Source: Posidonia oceanica (taxonomy: Eukaryota; Streptophyta; Magnoliopsida; Alismatales; Posidoniaceae). From it: 64,000 bases of DNA. Location: NCBI GenBank assembly GCA_037176725.1, contig JAZBRS010000077.1, forward strand, positions 7,440,001-7,504,000, read 5' to 3'. How positions within the stretch are numbered: position 1 is the first letter of the stretch; each line of letters begins with the position of its first letter. Of this stretch, positions 20,630 to 31,300 are shown piece after piece. Both the position numbers and the translations under genes were made by a program. Below the pieces are notes generated by a model, which saw nothing but the letters and a program-made list of their open reading frames with translations, was not told the origin of the DNA and searched no databases.

Positions 20630-22140
20630 AAGGTCAGAAGACTCAAGAACCAAGGAAAGTGTGCTAAGATGCTAAGTGCAATGATGTATGGGTGCAATGC
20701 ATGTAAAAATGCAAAGATGGGGGCCTAAATGCAGTTTCTGAAAATGTGTGGACTTAAATGAAAAGTGGAGGCATGGAAGGATGTATGCAAGAGTCTACAT
20801 ATGGTCATGGTAAATTGGTAAGCTATTATGCAAAATAGAAATGAGTGCAATGCATGCTACACAAGAGGGCCAGGGACTTAAATGCAATTTGCGAAAGTTA
20901 TGTGGGTTTTATTGCAAAGCAAACAAAAGCATGCACAAATCTCAGAAAACTTGTGGGGCCCTGTATGTAATTTAGAAAAGTTTTTGGACCAAAGAACAAA
21001 GCCAGAAAGGACTCAAAAGGCACAAAAGACAACTGTAATGACCTATGTGTAATTTGGACAAAACTTCTGGGCCAAACAGCAAAGCCAAAACAAAACCCAG
21101 GGACTCACAACATAGCATGGAAGGACTCACATGCAAAACTTGAAAACATGTTGGATCCAATGCAAAGCCAAAAAACTAAACCAAGAGTCACAGTAAAACA
21201 TGGGGAAGGACCCAAATGCAATATTCAAAACCTCCTGGACTAAAATGCAAGGCCAAAAAAAGAAACCAAACCATCTGTAAAACAAAAGGAAGGACCATTT
21301 TGCAAATAAGGAAAACCTGTGGACTGAACCACAAAGCCAAAAAAAAACCACACAGACACAGGAACACAAAAGGGGGACCTCTGTGCAATAAAAATAAAAC
21401 CTTGGGCTTAATTGCAAAATGAAAACAGAATAAAAAACATGCACAGCACAACACAGAGGGACCCAGATGCAAATAAAACAAAGTTGGGGGCTTAAAAGAA
21501 ACAAACACAAAATACTATGAACCATATGAGGACCAAAATGCAAATAAGACAAATATCTGGGCTTTCTATCAATGCAATATGGTTTTAAATGCTGATTAAA
21601 TGAAATGCATGAACTGTATGAGGACTGATGTGCAAATAAAGTATTTTTATGGGTTTTTTTTGTAATGCAATATGATAAAATGCAGATTAAATGATTTGTA
21701 ACAACTGAAGATGGACTAAAGTGCAAATAAAATAAATCAGAGGGTCTACATGCAATGCAACATGGTAAAGTTGTGATTTAAATGACTTTTCAATTGAATA
21801 GAGGACCTAGATGTAATTTAAAATAAACAGAGGACTTTAAAGCAATGTAATAAGATAAAAACATGTATTTAAATGATTTTTAACAACTACAGGACTTGAA
21901 TGTAAATAAAGTAAATTGCTGGGCTAAAACTAAATGAAATTAAAATACTTTGAACTACAGATGGACTGAGATGTAATAAAAGTAAATAACAGAAAATAAA
22001 CACAATGCAATAAAGTTTTAATTCAGATTTAAATCGAATCTAAACAAACACAGGACCTGAACGCAAATATTTAAAACTAACAGAAACAAATGCAATGCAA
22101 TGCAAAAATTACTAAGTTTAGAAAAAATAAAACAAAACTC
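20630..22140 (-). repeat. AT-rich degenerate array (about 105-110 bp) in solo LTR 1
   Basis: Elements such as GGACCTAAATGCAAAT, CTGGGCTTT, AATGCAATATGGTTTTAAAT and GATTTAAATGA recur with a spacing near 100-110 bases over 1.5 kb. Equivalent arrays lie in solo LTR 2 (29400-30830), the T4 LTR (37700-39350) and the T3 LTR (45600-46890). I found no gene in them. Confidence 0.65.
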
Positions 22141-22740
22141 AACTAATGCCATTAAAATATGATGGAGCTACAGTGGCAGTGGCCGCTGCTCGCCGGGGGA
22201 GGCTCTGCGCCGGCGAAGAAGGAGGCGGCGCAGCATGGGCGAAGCTAGTGGAGGTCCAGCGTAGTTCAGCGGAGGTGCAGGCGGTGTGGCGAGGCTTCGG
22301 TGGTGGCAACGGCGGTGGACATCTGGAGCGCTGCTGCATGCTATTGCACTGGCAGTCAGTGTCGGGGAAGAAGGAGACTCCGACGAGGTGCTGGCAGCGC
22401 CACAGAGCACGAAACGCAAAAAGAAAGACATGGGGAGCAAGAAGGGAGCGAGGCGGTGCTGGTGACGAGTTTATTACCTGTTGGAGCGTGCGGGGAGGTT
22501 CGGCGAGCTCGTGGAGGTGCTGTGGTGGTGCTGCGAGGCGGAGGAGGCTCCAGAGGCGGTAGTGGTGTGCAGGAGGGGTCCGGGCGAGGTCATAGAGGCG
22601 CGGAAGAGGTCTGGGAGGTGACGGTGGTCCTTCTCCTCCCCTCTGCATGCGAGTGGCCGGAGTTGCATGCAAAACGATAATTCTCTCTCCTTTCTCTCTC
22701 TGTGGCTCTCACTGGAGGTGGCTCGCACAGGTGGTTTTCG
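22140..22740 (-). other. GC-rich block with splice-donor-like site in solo LTR 1
   Basis: This block has a sharply higher GC content than its flanks. Both strands carry open frames of up to about 175 codons, but they are rich in proline, serine and arginine, have no known domain, and are not kept in the other LTRs. On the minus strand AACAG/GTAATA lies at 22476-22480. Solo LTR 2, T4 and T3 have CAG/GTAA at the same relative place. I take the block to be a transcribed 5' leader exon, not a gene. Confidence 0.5.
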
Positions 22741-23460
22741 TGGTGGCTTCGCGGTGGTGGTGAGGGAGTGCTGAGGGTGAGAGGCTGTGCAAGGAAGAGG
22801 AGGTGGCCGGAGGTCTAGTTTCCGTGGGTTGTGGGTTTAGGTTTGCTCTCCTCTCTCTCTTCTCTTCCTCCTCTCTCTCTACTGGCTTCTGTGGGTTGTG
22901 GGTGTGTTCTGGATATGCACAAGGAGAGTGGGGTTCTGAGTGTTGGTCTGTGTGTGCTCTAGGTTGATCTGGGTGAGAAAATTGGTTTTGTTCTCCCCCC
23001 TTGGTCTGTGTCTATGTTGGTGTGTGAGTGTATGGGTGTTTCTTGCAGAGGGACTATGGGTTGTGCAAGGGAGAATTCTCAGTGTTTTTGGGTCGTGGAG
23101 GCTATGGGAATTCTGGGTATTCTCCCCTCTCCTCTGGTCTGTGTGCGTCTGAGGGTGTAAGGGTGGCTGGATGGTCTTGGTCTTGGGTCAAGGGCTGTTG
23201 GCAGGAGCATGGTGGTGGCAGGAGCAAGGTGGTGGTCGGGAAAGTCTTTGGGTGTCAGCCAGGTTTGAAAAAAAATGGAGGGGAGGCTATCATTTTTGGT
23301 TTGTGAGAGGGAGAAGAGAAGGAAGAAGTTGGGCTGTGGGCTGGAAAAAAAGAAATAAGAAATAAAAGAAGGAGGGCAATGGGCTTGGCTTAGTGGGCTG
23401 AAAAATGAAAAAGAAAAAGAATGGGGGGAGAAGGAGAAGTGGGTTTGATGTGAGTGATAA
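22741..23460. other. Middle of solo LTR 1, nothing recognised
   Basis: GT-rich DNA with CTCTCTCT runs (22845-22890). No gene or clear repeat is seen. Confidence 0.4.
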
Positions 23461-23590
23461 AGGGCTTGGGAGTGGGTTTCCTAGGGTTTTGTGAATCCTA
23501 GGGTTTAGGGTTTAGGGTTTTGAGTGCGTTTAGGGTTTTGAGGGTTTTTTGGTTTTGGATTTGGTTTTGGTTGGAGTTTAGGGTTTAATG
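23461..23590 (-). promoter_or_regulatory. Telo-box cluster in the U3 of solo LTR 1
   Basis: The plus strand reads TAGGGTTTAGGGTTTAGGG with further TAGGGTTTTG motifs, so the LTR's own strand carries several AAACCCTAA boxes. In plants this box is known in promoters and as a site for telomere-repeat-binding factors. Similar boxes lie at 24050-24420. Confidence 0.5.
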
Positions 23591-23995
23591 GGGAAAAAGG
23601 AAAAGAAAGAAAGAAAGAAAGAAGGAAAGAAAGAAAGAAAGGAAGGGAGAAAGAAAGAAAGAAAGAAAGAAGGGAAGGGAAGAAAGGAAATTAAAGATCA
23701 AATAACATGGGATATAATAAAATAAAATAAAATAAAATAAAGATAAAATAAAGGGAAGAAAGGAGAATAAGTGGGGAGGAGCAAGAATGGGGTAGGCCCA
23801 TTGGAGAGCAAGAAAAGAAGAGAGAAAGAGAGGAAAAGAAGGAGAAAGAGAAGGAGGATAAAGAGGAGAGAGAAAAGAATAATCAGGAGAGAGAAAAGGA
23901 TGATGAGGAGAGAGAAAAGGATAATGAGGAGAGATAGGAAGGATAATGAGGAGAGAGAAAAGGATAATGAGATGAGAAAGAAGGGTAATTACCTG
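23591..23995. repeat. Purine microsatellites (GAAA)n, (AAAAT)n, (GGAGAGAAAAGGATAAT)n
   Basis: GAAAGAAAG runs at 23605-23670, AATAAAATAAA at 23715-23755, and a repeat of about 19 bases, GGATAATGAGGAGAGAGAAAA, at 23880-23970. The last also appears in the T3 LTR near 49080-49155. Confidence 0.75.
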
Positions 23996-24177
23996 AATTT
24001 GGAGGGGTTTTGTATGAGTGTGTGACCTAGGATTTCTAGGGTCTGACCTAAGGTTTAATCTAGGGTTTTCTATGGTTTTAAATGGGATTTTTGAAGGGTT
24101 TTTGGAAGGTTTAGGGTTAGGGTTTGAAATGGGTTTTGGTTTTGGGTTTTGGGGGGATTTCAGGATTGTTTTACTTA

Positions 24178-24345
24178 GGTTTTCTAGGGTTTTTGGATGG
24201 TTTTCTAGGTTGAAGAAAGGATGGGTTTTCCTAGAGTTTTTGGATGATTTTCTAGGTTTAAGAAAGGATGGGTTTTCCTAGGGTTTTTGGATGGTTTTCT
24301 AGGTTGAAGAAAGGATGGGTTTTCCTAGGGTTTTTGGATGGTTTT
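24178..24345 (-). repeat. 47-bp tandem repeat in solo LTR 1
   Basis: TTTTCTAGGTTGAAGAAAGG followed by ATGGGTTTTCCTAGGGTTTT repeats a little over three times. The related 46-bp array in the T3 LTR at 49356-49742 has about eight copies. Confidence 0.75.
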
Positions 24346-24574
24346 TGGGTTAGGGTTTGAAATGGGTTTTAAAAGAAGGGTTTTAGATTTGAAAAGGGTT
24401 TAGGATTTTGAAATGGAAGGGTTTTGGGTTTGAAAAATGGATTTAAGGTTTTGAAGCCACCAGAGAGAGATCCCCTAATTCAGCTTGTCAAAATTGGGTG
24501 TCAACACCTACGCTGAGACCATTGCACACCCACCACGATAGGTTCCTATTTTCTCTCTGCATCATCCTGCATTC

Positions 24575-25130
24575 ATCTACACCGGGTTGGCAGCCCTAAC
24601 TGCTCGGTTGACACCTGTTAAAATGTCACCCCAAGCTAGTATTCCTAACTATCCGATGATGAGTCCGTTAACTCCTCAGCGGGCTGCTAGTCCCAACTAT
24701 CTGGCGATAGGTCCGTTAACTTATCATCCATCCATCCATCATTCGTATTCCGATGCTAGGGGTGCTTCGGTTGTCCCCTAGTATCATTCTTGATACCAGT
24801 GGCATCTTTTCTGCTGCCCTGTGGTATCGCCCCTGCATCTCACCGGGCTGGCTGCCCTAACTGCTCGGTGATAGGTTCGTTAACTTATCATCTTGCATTC
24901 ATCCTCTACATGAAGCTGGCAGCCCTAACTGCTCGGCTGACACCCGTTAAAATGTCATCCCGCATCCTCGCGTCGGGCTAGCAGCCCTAACTGCTCAGTT
25001 GACACCCGTTAAAATGTCACCCTGCATTTCCCTCTGCATTATCCCATTGCATTCCCCACCGGCATTACACATTGCACGGTGAGCCCTTACATCAATCTCA
25101 TTGCAACGGGCTGGTAGCCCTAACTACTCG
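24575..25130 (+). repeat. T2 hairpin array, right part, units as at 17151
   Basis: Units GGGCTGGCAGCCCTAACTG, CTCGG, TTGACACCCGTTAAAATGTCA resume after the solo LTR and are interspersed with other DNA. TGAC-acccgttaaaat-GTCA is self-complementary. One copy of the CCCCTAGTATC/GATACCAG hairpin lies at 24775-24805. Confidence 0.7.
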
Positions 25131-25540
25131 GTTGGCAAACTCGTTAGTTTTGTCTCTACTTTGCATTCTAATGCCAAGGGTGCTTCCGCTGTCCCCTGGT
25201 ATCTCCATCGATACCAGGGGCATCTTTATTTGGCTGTCCTCTGGTATCACATTTCCATCTGCATTCGGGCTGACATCCCTAACTGTTACGGGAGCGTCTA
25301 CGGACCTTTGCCACACCTTCAGGTATGGTATTCCTGTTGCATTCGTGGTTACAAGTCATCCCACTTGTCACCACATATCTTACTTAACAGACTCATTGGC
25401 CTGTCACTGCCTTTGATACCAGCTGTGTCTGGTAGTCCCTTGGTATCGCCTCACCCTCATTGGGCTGACATCTCTAACTGTCGCGGGAGCGTCTACGGAC
25501 CTCTGCCCCACCTTCTGGTTCGGTATTCCCGCCCCTTTCC
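25100..25540 (+). other. Conserved structured 3' module of T2 (two tandem versions)
   Basis: The landmarks TTGGCAAACTCGTTAGTTTTG, ATGCCAAGGGTGCTTC and GGGCTGACATCCCTAACTG are as in T1. The central hairpin is perfect over 11 pairs: CCCCTGGTATC (25193-25203) and GATACCAGGGG (25210-25220). A second version follows at about 25405-25530 (GTAGTCCCTTGGTATCG, GGGCTGACATCTCTAACTG, GGGAGCGTCTACGGACC). Confidence 0.7.
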
Positions 25541-25544
25541 ACCC

Positions 25545-25890
25545 TCATCTGGGCTAATAACCCTAACTATCCAGTGATGAGTCCGTTAACTCCTCATCTG
25601 GGCTGATAGCCCTAACTATCCGATGATGAGTTCCTTAACTCCTCATCTAGGCTGATAGCCCTAACTATCCGATGATGAGTCTGTTAACTCGTCGCGGGCT
25701 GATAGCCCTAACTAACCGGTGATGAGTCTGTTAACTCCTCACCGGGCTGATAGCCCTAACTATCCAGTGATGAGTCCGTTAACTCCTCAATGGGCTGATA
25801 ACTCCTAACTATCTGGTGATAAGTCTGTTAACTCCTCACAGGACTGATAACCCTAACTATCTAGTGATAGGTCCGTTAACTTATCACCTT
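25545..25890 (+). repeat. T2 46-49 bp hairpin array before the PPT
   Basis: Seven units GGGCTGATAGCCCTAACTATC, CGATGATGAGTCCGTT, AACTCCTCA. GATAG pairs with CTATC around CCCTAA, and TGATGAGT pairs imperfectly with ACTCCTCA. The last unit reads TGATAGGT/ACTTATCA, where a G-C pair has become A-T. Confidence 0.8.
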
Positions 25891-25899
25891 TCATCATAA

Positions 25900-26785
25900 T
25901 GTAATAGCATTCTGTTGCATAGCATTAGCGTCTCATTACATGACATCATGTAGCTTCTTTGTATCCTCCGTAGAGTCAATCCTAGTGTTGCATTTCATCA
26001 TCACACAGACATCACACGCTTAGAATCCGAACCCCTGGTTCGCGTGTCACTTAAGGTAGCATCCTCAGCACTCGTAGCTCTACACAGCTTGCTAGCTTTG
26101 GATGATACTGGCAGTAGTGCACGGCCCAGGATTGTTTTCTCAGTTTCGTGTGCCCGGCATCACACTGTATATACACTGCATTTCACTGCATAACATCGCA
26201 TGACATTGCACTCTTATTGTGCTGCTACTCCTCTGTAGTCATTACCCCAACTCCTGCATTCCGCCTCCCAGACATGGCATACTTTGGAATCGAACCCCTG
26301 GTTCGTGCATTGCTTAAAGTGGTATCTTCAGCGTTTCGCAGCTTCCTTACAACTAGCCAGCTTGAGATAACACCCGTGGTAGTGCACGACCCAGGATCGC
26401 TTCCTTGGCATTACGTGCCTGCCACCGCATGCACATCCACAGCATCTCGCATTTGATACCAAACCCGTGCTGAAGCTGCTTTGGTTCAGTGCACTTGAAT
26501 TGTCTGGCTACTTTGGCCCAATGACCTGTTGCATTGCAAATTTCCACCACACCATGTGCATGCATCACCCGCTTTTCCCCCAGTGGAGTACATCGCAATG
26601 AGCATTAGTGCAAGCATTGCATTAGCGTAAGCATCACATCAGCATCATCATTGTAGCAACGAGTTAGGATTTTCGGTGCATCCACTGAATAAGTGACTCA
26701 CGCCTACAGTAACATTAGCCTCTTATCGGTGTCGAGATGGGTGTCGTGTCAACCCTGAGCCACGGTCTCGCTATGCTTGACCTCG
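25900..26785 (+). other. T2 PPT-proximal region with a 250-bp duplication
   Basis: GAATCCGAACCCCTGGTTCG at about 26024 and GGAATCGAACCCCTGGTTCG at about 26280 start two related copies that continue through ACTGGCAGTAGTGCACGGCC / CCCGTGGTAGTGCACGACC. GCATCA-rich low complexity follows. The end (26690-26790) matches the PPT-proximal region of T1, T3 and T4 (AAGTGACTCACGCC; TGACCTCGCTCAGGG). No gene is seen. Confidence 0.55.
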
Positions 26786-26789
26786 CTCA

Positions 26790-26801
26790 GGGAGGGGCAT
26801 C
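26790..26801 (+). promoter_or_regulatory. Polypurine tract of T2
   Basis: GGGAGGGGCATC immediately precedes the 3' LTR start at 26802. Confidence 0.85.
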
Positions 26802-28310
26802 TGTAGACACCCCATTTTGACACCTAGCGGTGGATCAAACTTGGAGGAACGAGCTCAGAAGCGGTGAATTCAAACTTTGCACCTAAAACCGCAAAACCAG
26901 CCTTTCAACCCTAAACTGACCCAAAACCCTACTTCCAACCCTAAACCAACCCAAAACATTCCTAGCTACCCAAAACCTACCAAACCAAACCTGACCAAAG
27001 CCCAAAACCCATCGATGGCTTAAGGACTAGGTAGTGGGCCTAGATTTCACTATTTAGGCCCAGTCCACTAAGTTGCACGTCTTGTCACCACTAGGAGAGG
27101 CGACCAAACCTATCGCCATTGCAAGCGGCGACTGGGTTTTGTGCCACAACGACCGACGACTCGACTGTAACTCAGACCATTGCCGAAACCTTTCCCGCAC
27201 AGCCACTGCCGACCATCGACCCTGTCCTCACCTGCCACCCGTCCCCTTGGCCACTTACTCGCCCGCTACCTCCACCCACTAGCTGACGAACTTCACTAAC
27301 TTCCCTGGCACTGTGTCACCTCCTCGCCAGCGGCCTTCCCGCTCACTTCGCCCTCACTGCCACGGCCGCCTGCAACCTCGCCACCGATGACTTCGTCGTC
27401 CTCGACCTACAAGCCCACTTACTTCCTTGACTTCCTGGCCCCCTCACACCAGAGACTGCCTCTTCTCTACCACGATTAGCTACTACCAGAGCCAATAGAG
27501 GTGGAGGTGAACCCATTCGAGACCGACACAATTCCACAGAGCTAACAATTTTCCATCTCCTCCCTTGACGCTCGAACCAGAGCGCGTAGAGGCGATCCAA
27601 TAGCTTTCCACAGCACCCCAGCTTCCTCCCGAGCTTTTCAAACCTCTGCTTTGCATCCCGCAACCGCCGTACAATGAGCTCGTCGCTCCTCCTTGCCGAT
27701 GCTGGCCAACGTCGTCCAGAAGCCACGTCTCTGCGACGAACGTCCTCAAATCGCTCCTGCACCTTCACCGCATCACCACGAACACAGCTCGATCAGCCCA
27801 AGTGCCCGCCATTGTCTCCAACGCCGCAGCAACCTCCACGCCAGTGCACTCTAGTGAGCTAGGTTGGGGAGCACAACTGTGCACCCCCGTAGGTGAGTAA
27901 TCCCTCCACTAGCTTTGTATTGTCCTATGCATGCTTCCTAGCTAGTTAGCCCTATTTTATCGTAGCTTAACTGCCATCTTTAGCTTCCTTCTCTGGCACT
28001 GGAGGACTGCCAGGTTAGGCACTAGCGTGAGCGGCGACTAACTTACTGCTCCAGCTGCTGGCTGGCCGGACTTTGGGCCGCCACTCCGACCGACCCAGAG
28101 CTCCATCTTATTTGCTTTTTGCATGTCTGTGATGGTGAATGTTTGCTCTTGATGTTTGCATACTCAGATCATTGTTTAGCTTTGCCATGGGTTCCAAATT
28201 TGGTTCCAAAGGTGGCTGTTTGAAAGGCTTGAGTTGTAGTGCTGTTGCCGCTAACACCGGCGACTCACCTGCAACTCTTGGCCGTTCCTCTGGCCAATCT
28301 TTAGACCGTC
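26802..28310 (+). mobile_element. T2 3' LTR, first part
   Basis: It matches the 5' LTR from 11946 to about 13456 with scattered differences, many of them C-to-T or G-to-A. The donor-like site reads TAG/GTGAGT (27892/27893). It is cut at GACCGTC by solo LTR 2. Confidence 0.9.
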
Positions 28311-31300
28311 TGTAGTAATCCCGGTGTTCGAATCGTCCATGCACGATGCCAAAGCTGGCATGCACTTATCAGAATCAAGTTCACTATTAGCGGGTGTATC
28401 CGAGAAGGAAGACTTGACTCAAAAACACCAAAAAAGGGAAAAAAGAGAAAGATAAGACAAATCAGAGTCACCACCGTGTCTATTAAATTGGGAGACAAGG
28501 AGAACTAGGGAAATGCATGAAAAACATGCAAAACCAAGCAAAAGATGCAATGCAATGCAATGCAAATGAAATGATATGCAATGATGTGACTCGTGCCTAG
28601 GATGAGGGCAATATGGTCATTGCAGGCCATGAGAAAGGGTAAGGACTCCTGTTACGTGCAGGGAAGGTGTTAGGCACCCCCGACACGCCCGAGAATCAGA
28701 CTTTCTAAGCTTACACTCGCATATGCAGGATAATGCATACTTTGGGTGCCTAAGTGCCTTGAATGCCTAATTACATGCTCAAATGTGTGTTCTAAGTGAT
28801 AAAATGCGTGCAGAGAATTAAACGTGGTATCTATGTGCTCAGCAGCGCTGTCAGTGTTTTGAACAGGGCGTGCCCTGGTTCATGAGAACTCCAGACAGTA
28901 AGCATCACTGTCCTAATGCAAATGCAAGCATTAAAACAAAACGACGTTGAAAACCATGCACATGCAAGTGACATGCAAAGGAAAACAGAAGCAAGTGCAG
29001 GAAACGATGCAATATAGGCGATGTACAAAGGAAAACGAAAGTTAGCACGCAAAACGGTGCAAATGCAAAAGAAAACGAATGCAGACACGCAAAACGATGC
29101 AAATGCAAGCGAAAACAGATGTAGGCACACAAAACAATGCAAATGCAAGCAAAACAGATGCGGGCGCGCAAAACGATGCATGTAATGCAAATGACAAGGC
29201 AAATGGTGCTGTGTTGTGATTCAGATGGACTTATCTTGAGAATCTGAGGCCTGATCTGAGATAACTTTGGTTAGAATGGAAGATCATTCAACCAAGAAGA
29301 CCTAGACAATTAGATCGTGGAAATCCAATGGTCCGATCAAAAGTTATTCATGAATCAAGTCAGAAGGCTCAAGGGCTAGGAAAGGTAGGGGTCTAAGTGC
29401 AAAGAGCCCCCAAGTGTGTGCAATGCAGGGTGTATTCATGCAAGAGTACTAAGGACGCTTGAATGGATGTAAGAATGCAATGTGCAATGTCATGGGAGTG
29501 CAAATGCATGCAAGAATGCTATGCAAGGACCTAAGTGTAATTTTAGAAAACTACAAGGGCCTACATGTAAAATGTCCCTAAGTGTGTGTGAAACAGGTCT
29601 AATGCATGCAAAAATACTAATGCAACAATGCATGAGCTGAATGCAAGGCTAATTAGGAGTTATGCATGCAAAAATGTAAGAAAATGACCTAAATGCAATT
29701 TTGAAAACATGCAGGGCCTAAATACAATGCCAAGGAAAGCATGCAAACATTCAAAAGTTGAAAACATGGACTGACATGCAATTTTTGAAAACAGTGGGCT
29801 TTTAAAACAATGTAATGTGGTTTAAAATGCAATTTAGTGATGCATGCATATGTAGAGGACTTAAATGCAATAAACACAAGTTGCAAGACTTTATTGCAAT
29901 GTAATAAAGTTTATTATCACATTTAAATTACAGTTATAAGAAAACTAGACTTAAATGCAATAATGGGAAACTTCAGAACTTTATTACAATGTAATAAGGT
30001 TTAAAATTGCATATTAAATCACAGTTATAAGAAAACTAGACTTAAATGCAATAATTGAAACTTGTAGGACTTTATTGCAATGTAATAAGGTTTAAAATCT
30101 ACATTTAAATCAATCTGGAACCAGATTGGACCCAAATACAAATATTAAAATCCTGTGGGCTTTATTACAATGCAATACGGTTAAAAAATCACATTTAAAT
30201 CAAATTTGATATGAGACAGGACCTAAATGCAATTAAAACTTATTTGTGGTGTTTTCTGTAATGCAATATAGTTTCAAATTATGATTTAAATGATGAATGG
30301 TTGAACTGAGGACTATAATGTAATTAAAACATGCTTCTGGGTTTTTTATTAATGCAATAAGATTGAAAACATGCATTAAATGAAATCTGATTGAACAAAG
30401 GATCCAGATGTAATAATGGCAAACCACAGAATTTAAAATGCAATGCAATATGGTAAAAATGCAGATTAAATGCATGATTTACAACAGACTGGACTTAGAT
30501 GCAATTAAAACATTTTGGGGTTTTTTATGCAATGTAGTAAGGTAAAAATCACATTTAAATGATATGATGATGGGTTGTGGACTTGAGTGCAAATAAAGTA
30601 AATGACAGGACCAAGATGCAATGTAATATGATAAAACAAGAAATTAAATGATAACTGATATGATCAGAGGACCCAAATGCAAATAAAATAAATTTTAGAA
30701 GTTAAAAGCAATGCAATATAGTTTTGATCAGACATTAAATAAATTCTAAACCATGCCAGGACTGAAACGAAAATAAAATAAAGCTGACGACTAAATCGCA
30801 ATGCCAGAATCAAACTATAAAAAAAGAAAACTAAACTTAAGCTAGCTACAGTCTACAGTGATCTGCAGGCTACAGCTGAGGATGGCTGGAGAAAAAGTAG
30901 CCGAGGCAGTGGTGATGGTGGAGCGGCGGCGGTCTGGTGGGTCTGGAGGCTGGAGGGAGTGCTCCCGGAGTCGCCGGTGGCTTCAACGGCACGCGACAGC
31001 ATTTGGAGCAGTGGGTCGACGTAAGGGGCTTGCTGTAGAGGTGCTGGCCAGCGGAGGAGGTGCTGGAGGCAGCGATGGCAGAGCTGTGGTGGTCCAGCAT
31101 GCTCCTAGAGGTGCGGTGGTGGAGGCGCGGTGGTCCGGCGTGCTCGGGGCTGCCTGGAACGCAACGGACGCGGCGGAGCTACGGTGGATCGTCGGAGAAG
31201 ACGATACTGTAGTGGCGGGGTTGGATCGACGCGCTGGGGTTCTAAATCTAAATCTAAGGGGCTGGGAAGCAAGACGGGGTCTAAATTAGACTAATGGCAG

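Larger units (their letters stand above)
19153..24506 (-). mobile_element. Solo LTR 1 (5354 bp) of a Tat element, inserted in T2
   Basis: On the plus strand it runs from TGTAGTAATCCC to GGTGTCAACA, so on its own strand it is TGTTGACACC...GGATTACTACA. Flanks are CCCGC (19148-19152) and CCTAC (24507-24511). These fit one TSD that changed at its CG (CG to TA). No internal sequence is attached, so recombination between two LTRs has removed it. From its 5' end it holds telo-box-like and 47-bp repeats, a purine run, a GC-rich block, a donor-like site, an AT-rich array and the conserved GTGTTAGGCACC block. Confidence 0.85.

Noticed and set aside
22139..22672. Open frames of 130-180 codons in the GC-rich LTR block
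   Set aside because: GC-rich DNA has few stops. The peptides are low complexity, they occur on both strands, and they are not kept in the equivalent LTR blocks.
23461..24450. Interstitial telomere
   Set aside because: TTTAGGG units are few and mixed with other G/T-rich motifs. They lie in the same LTR region of several elements, so they belong to the LTR.
26024..26300. tRNA gene (GAATCGAACCCCTGGTTCG resembles a T arm)
   Set aside because: No acceptor, D or anticodon stems can be placed around it, and the motif is part of a local duplication.
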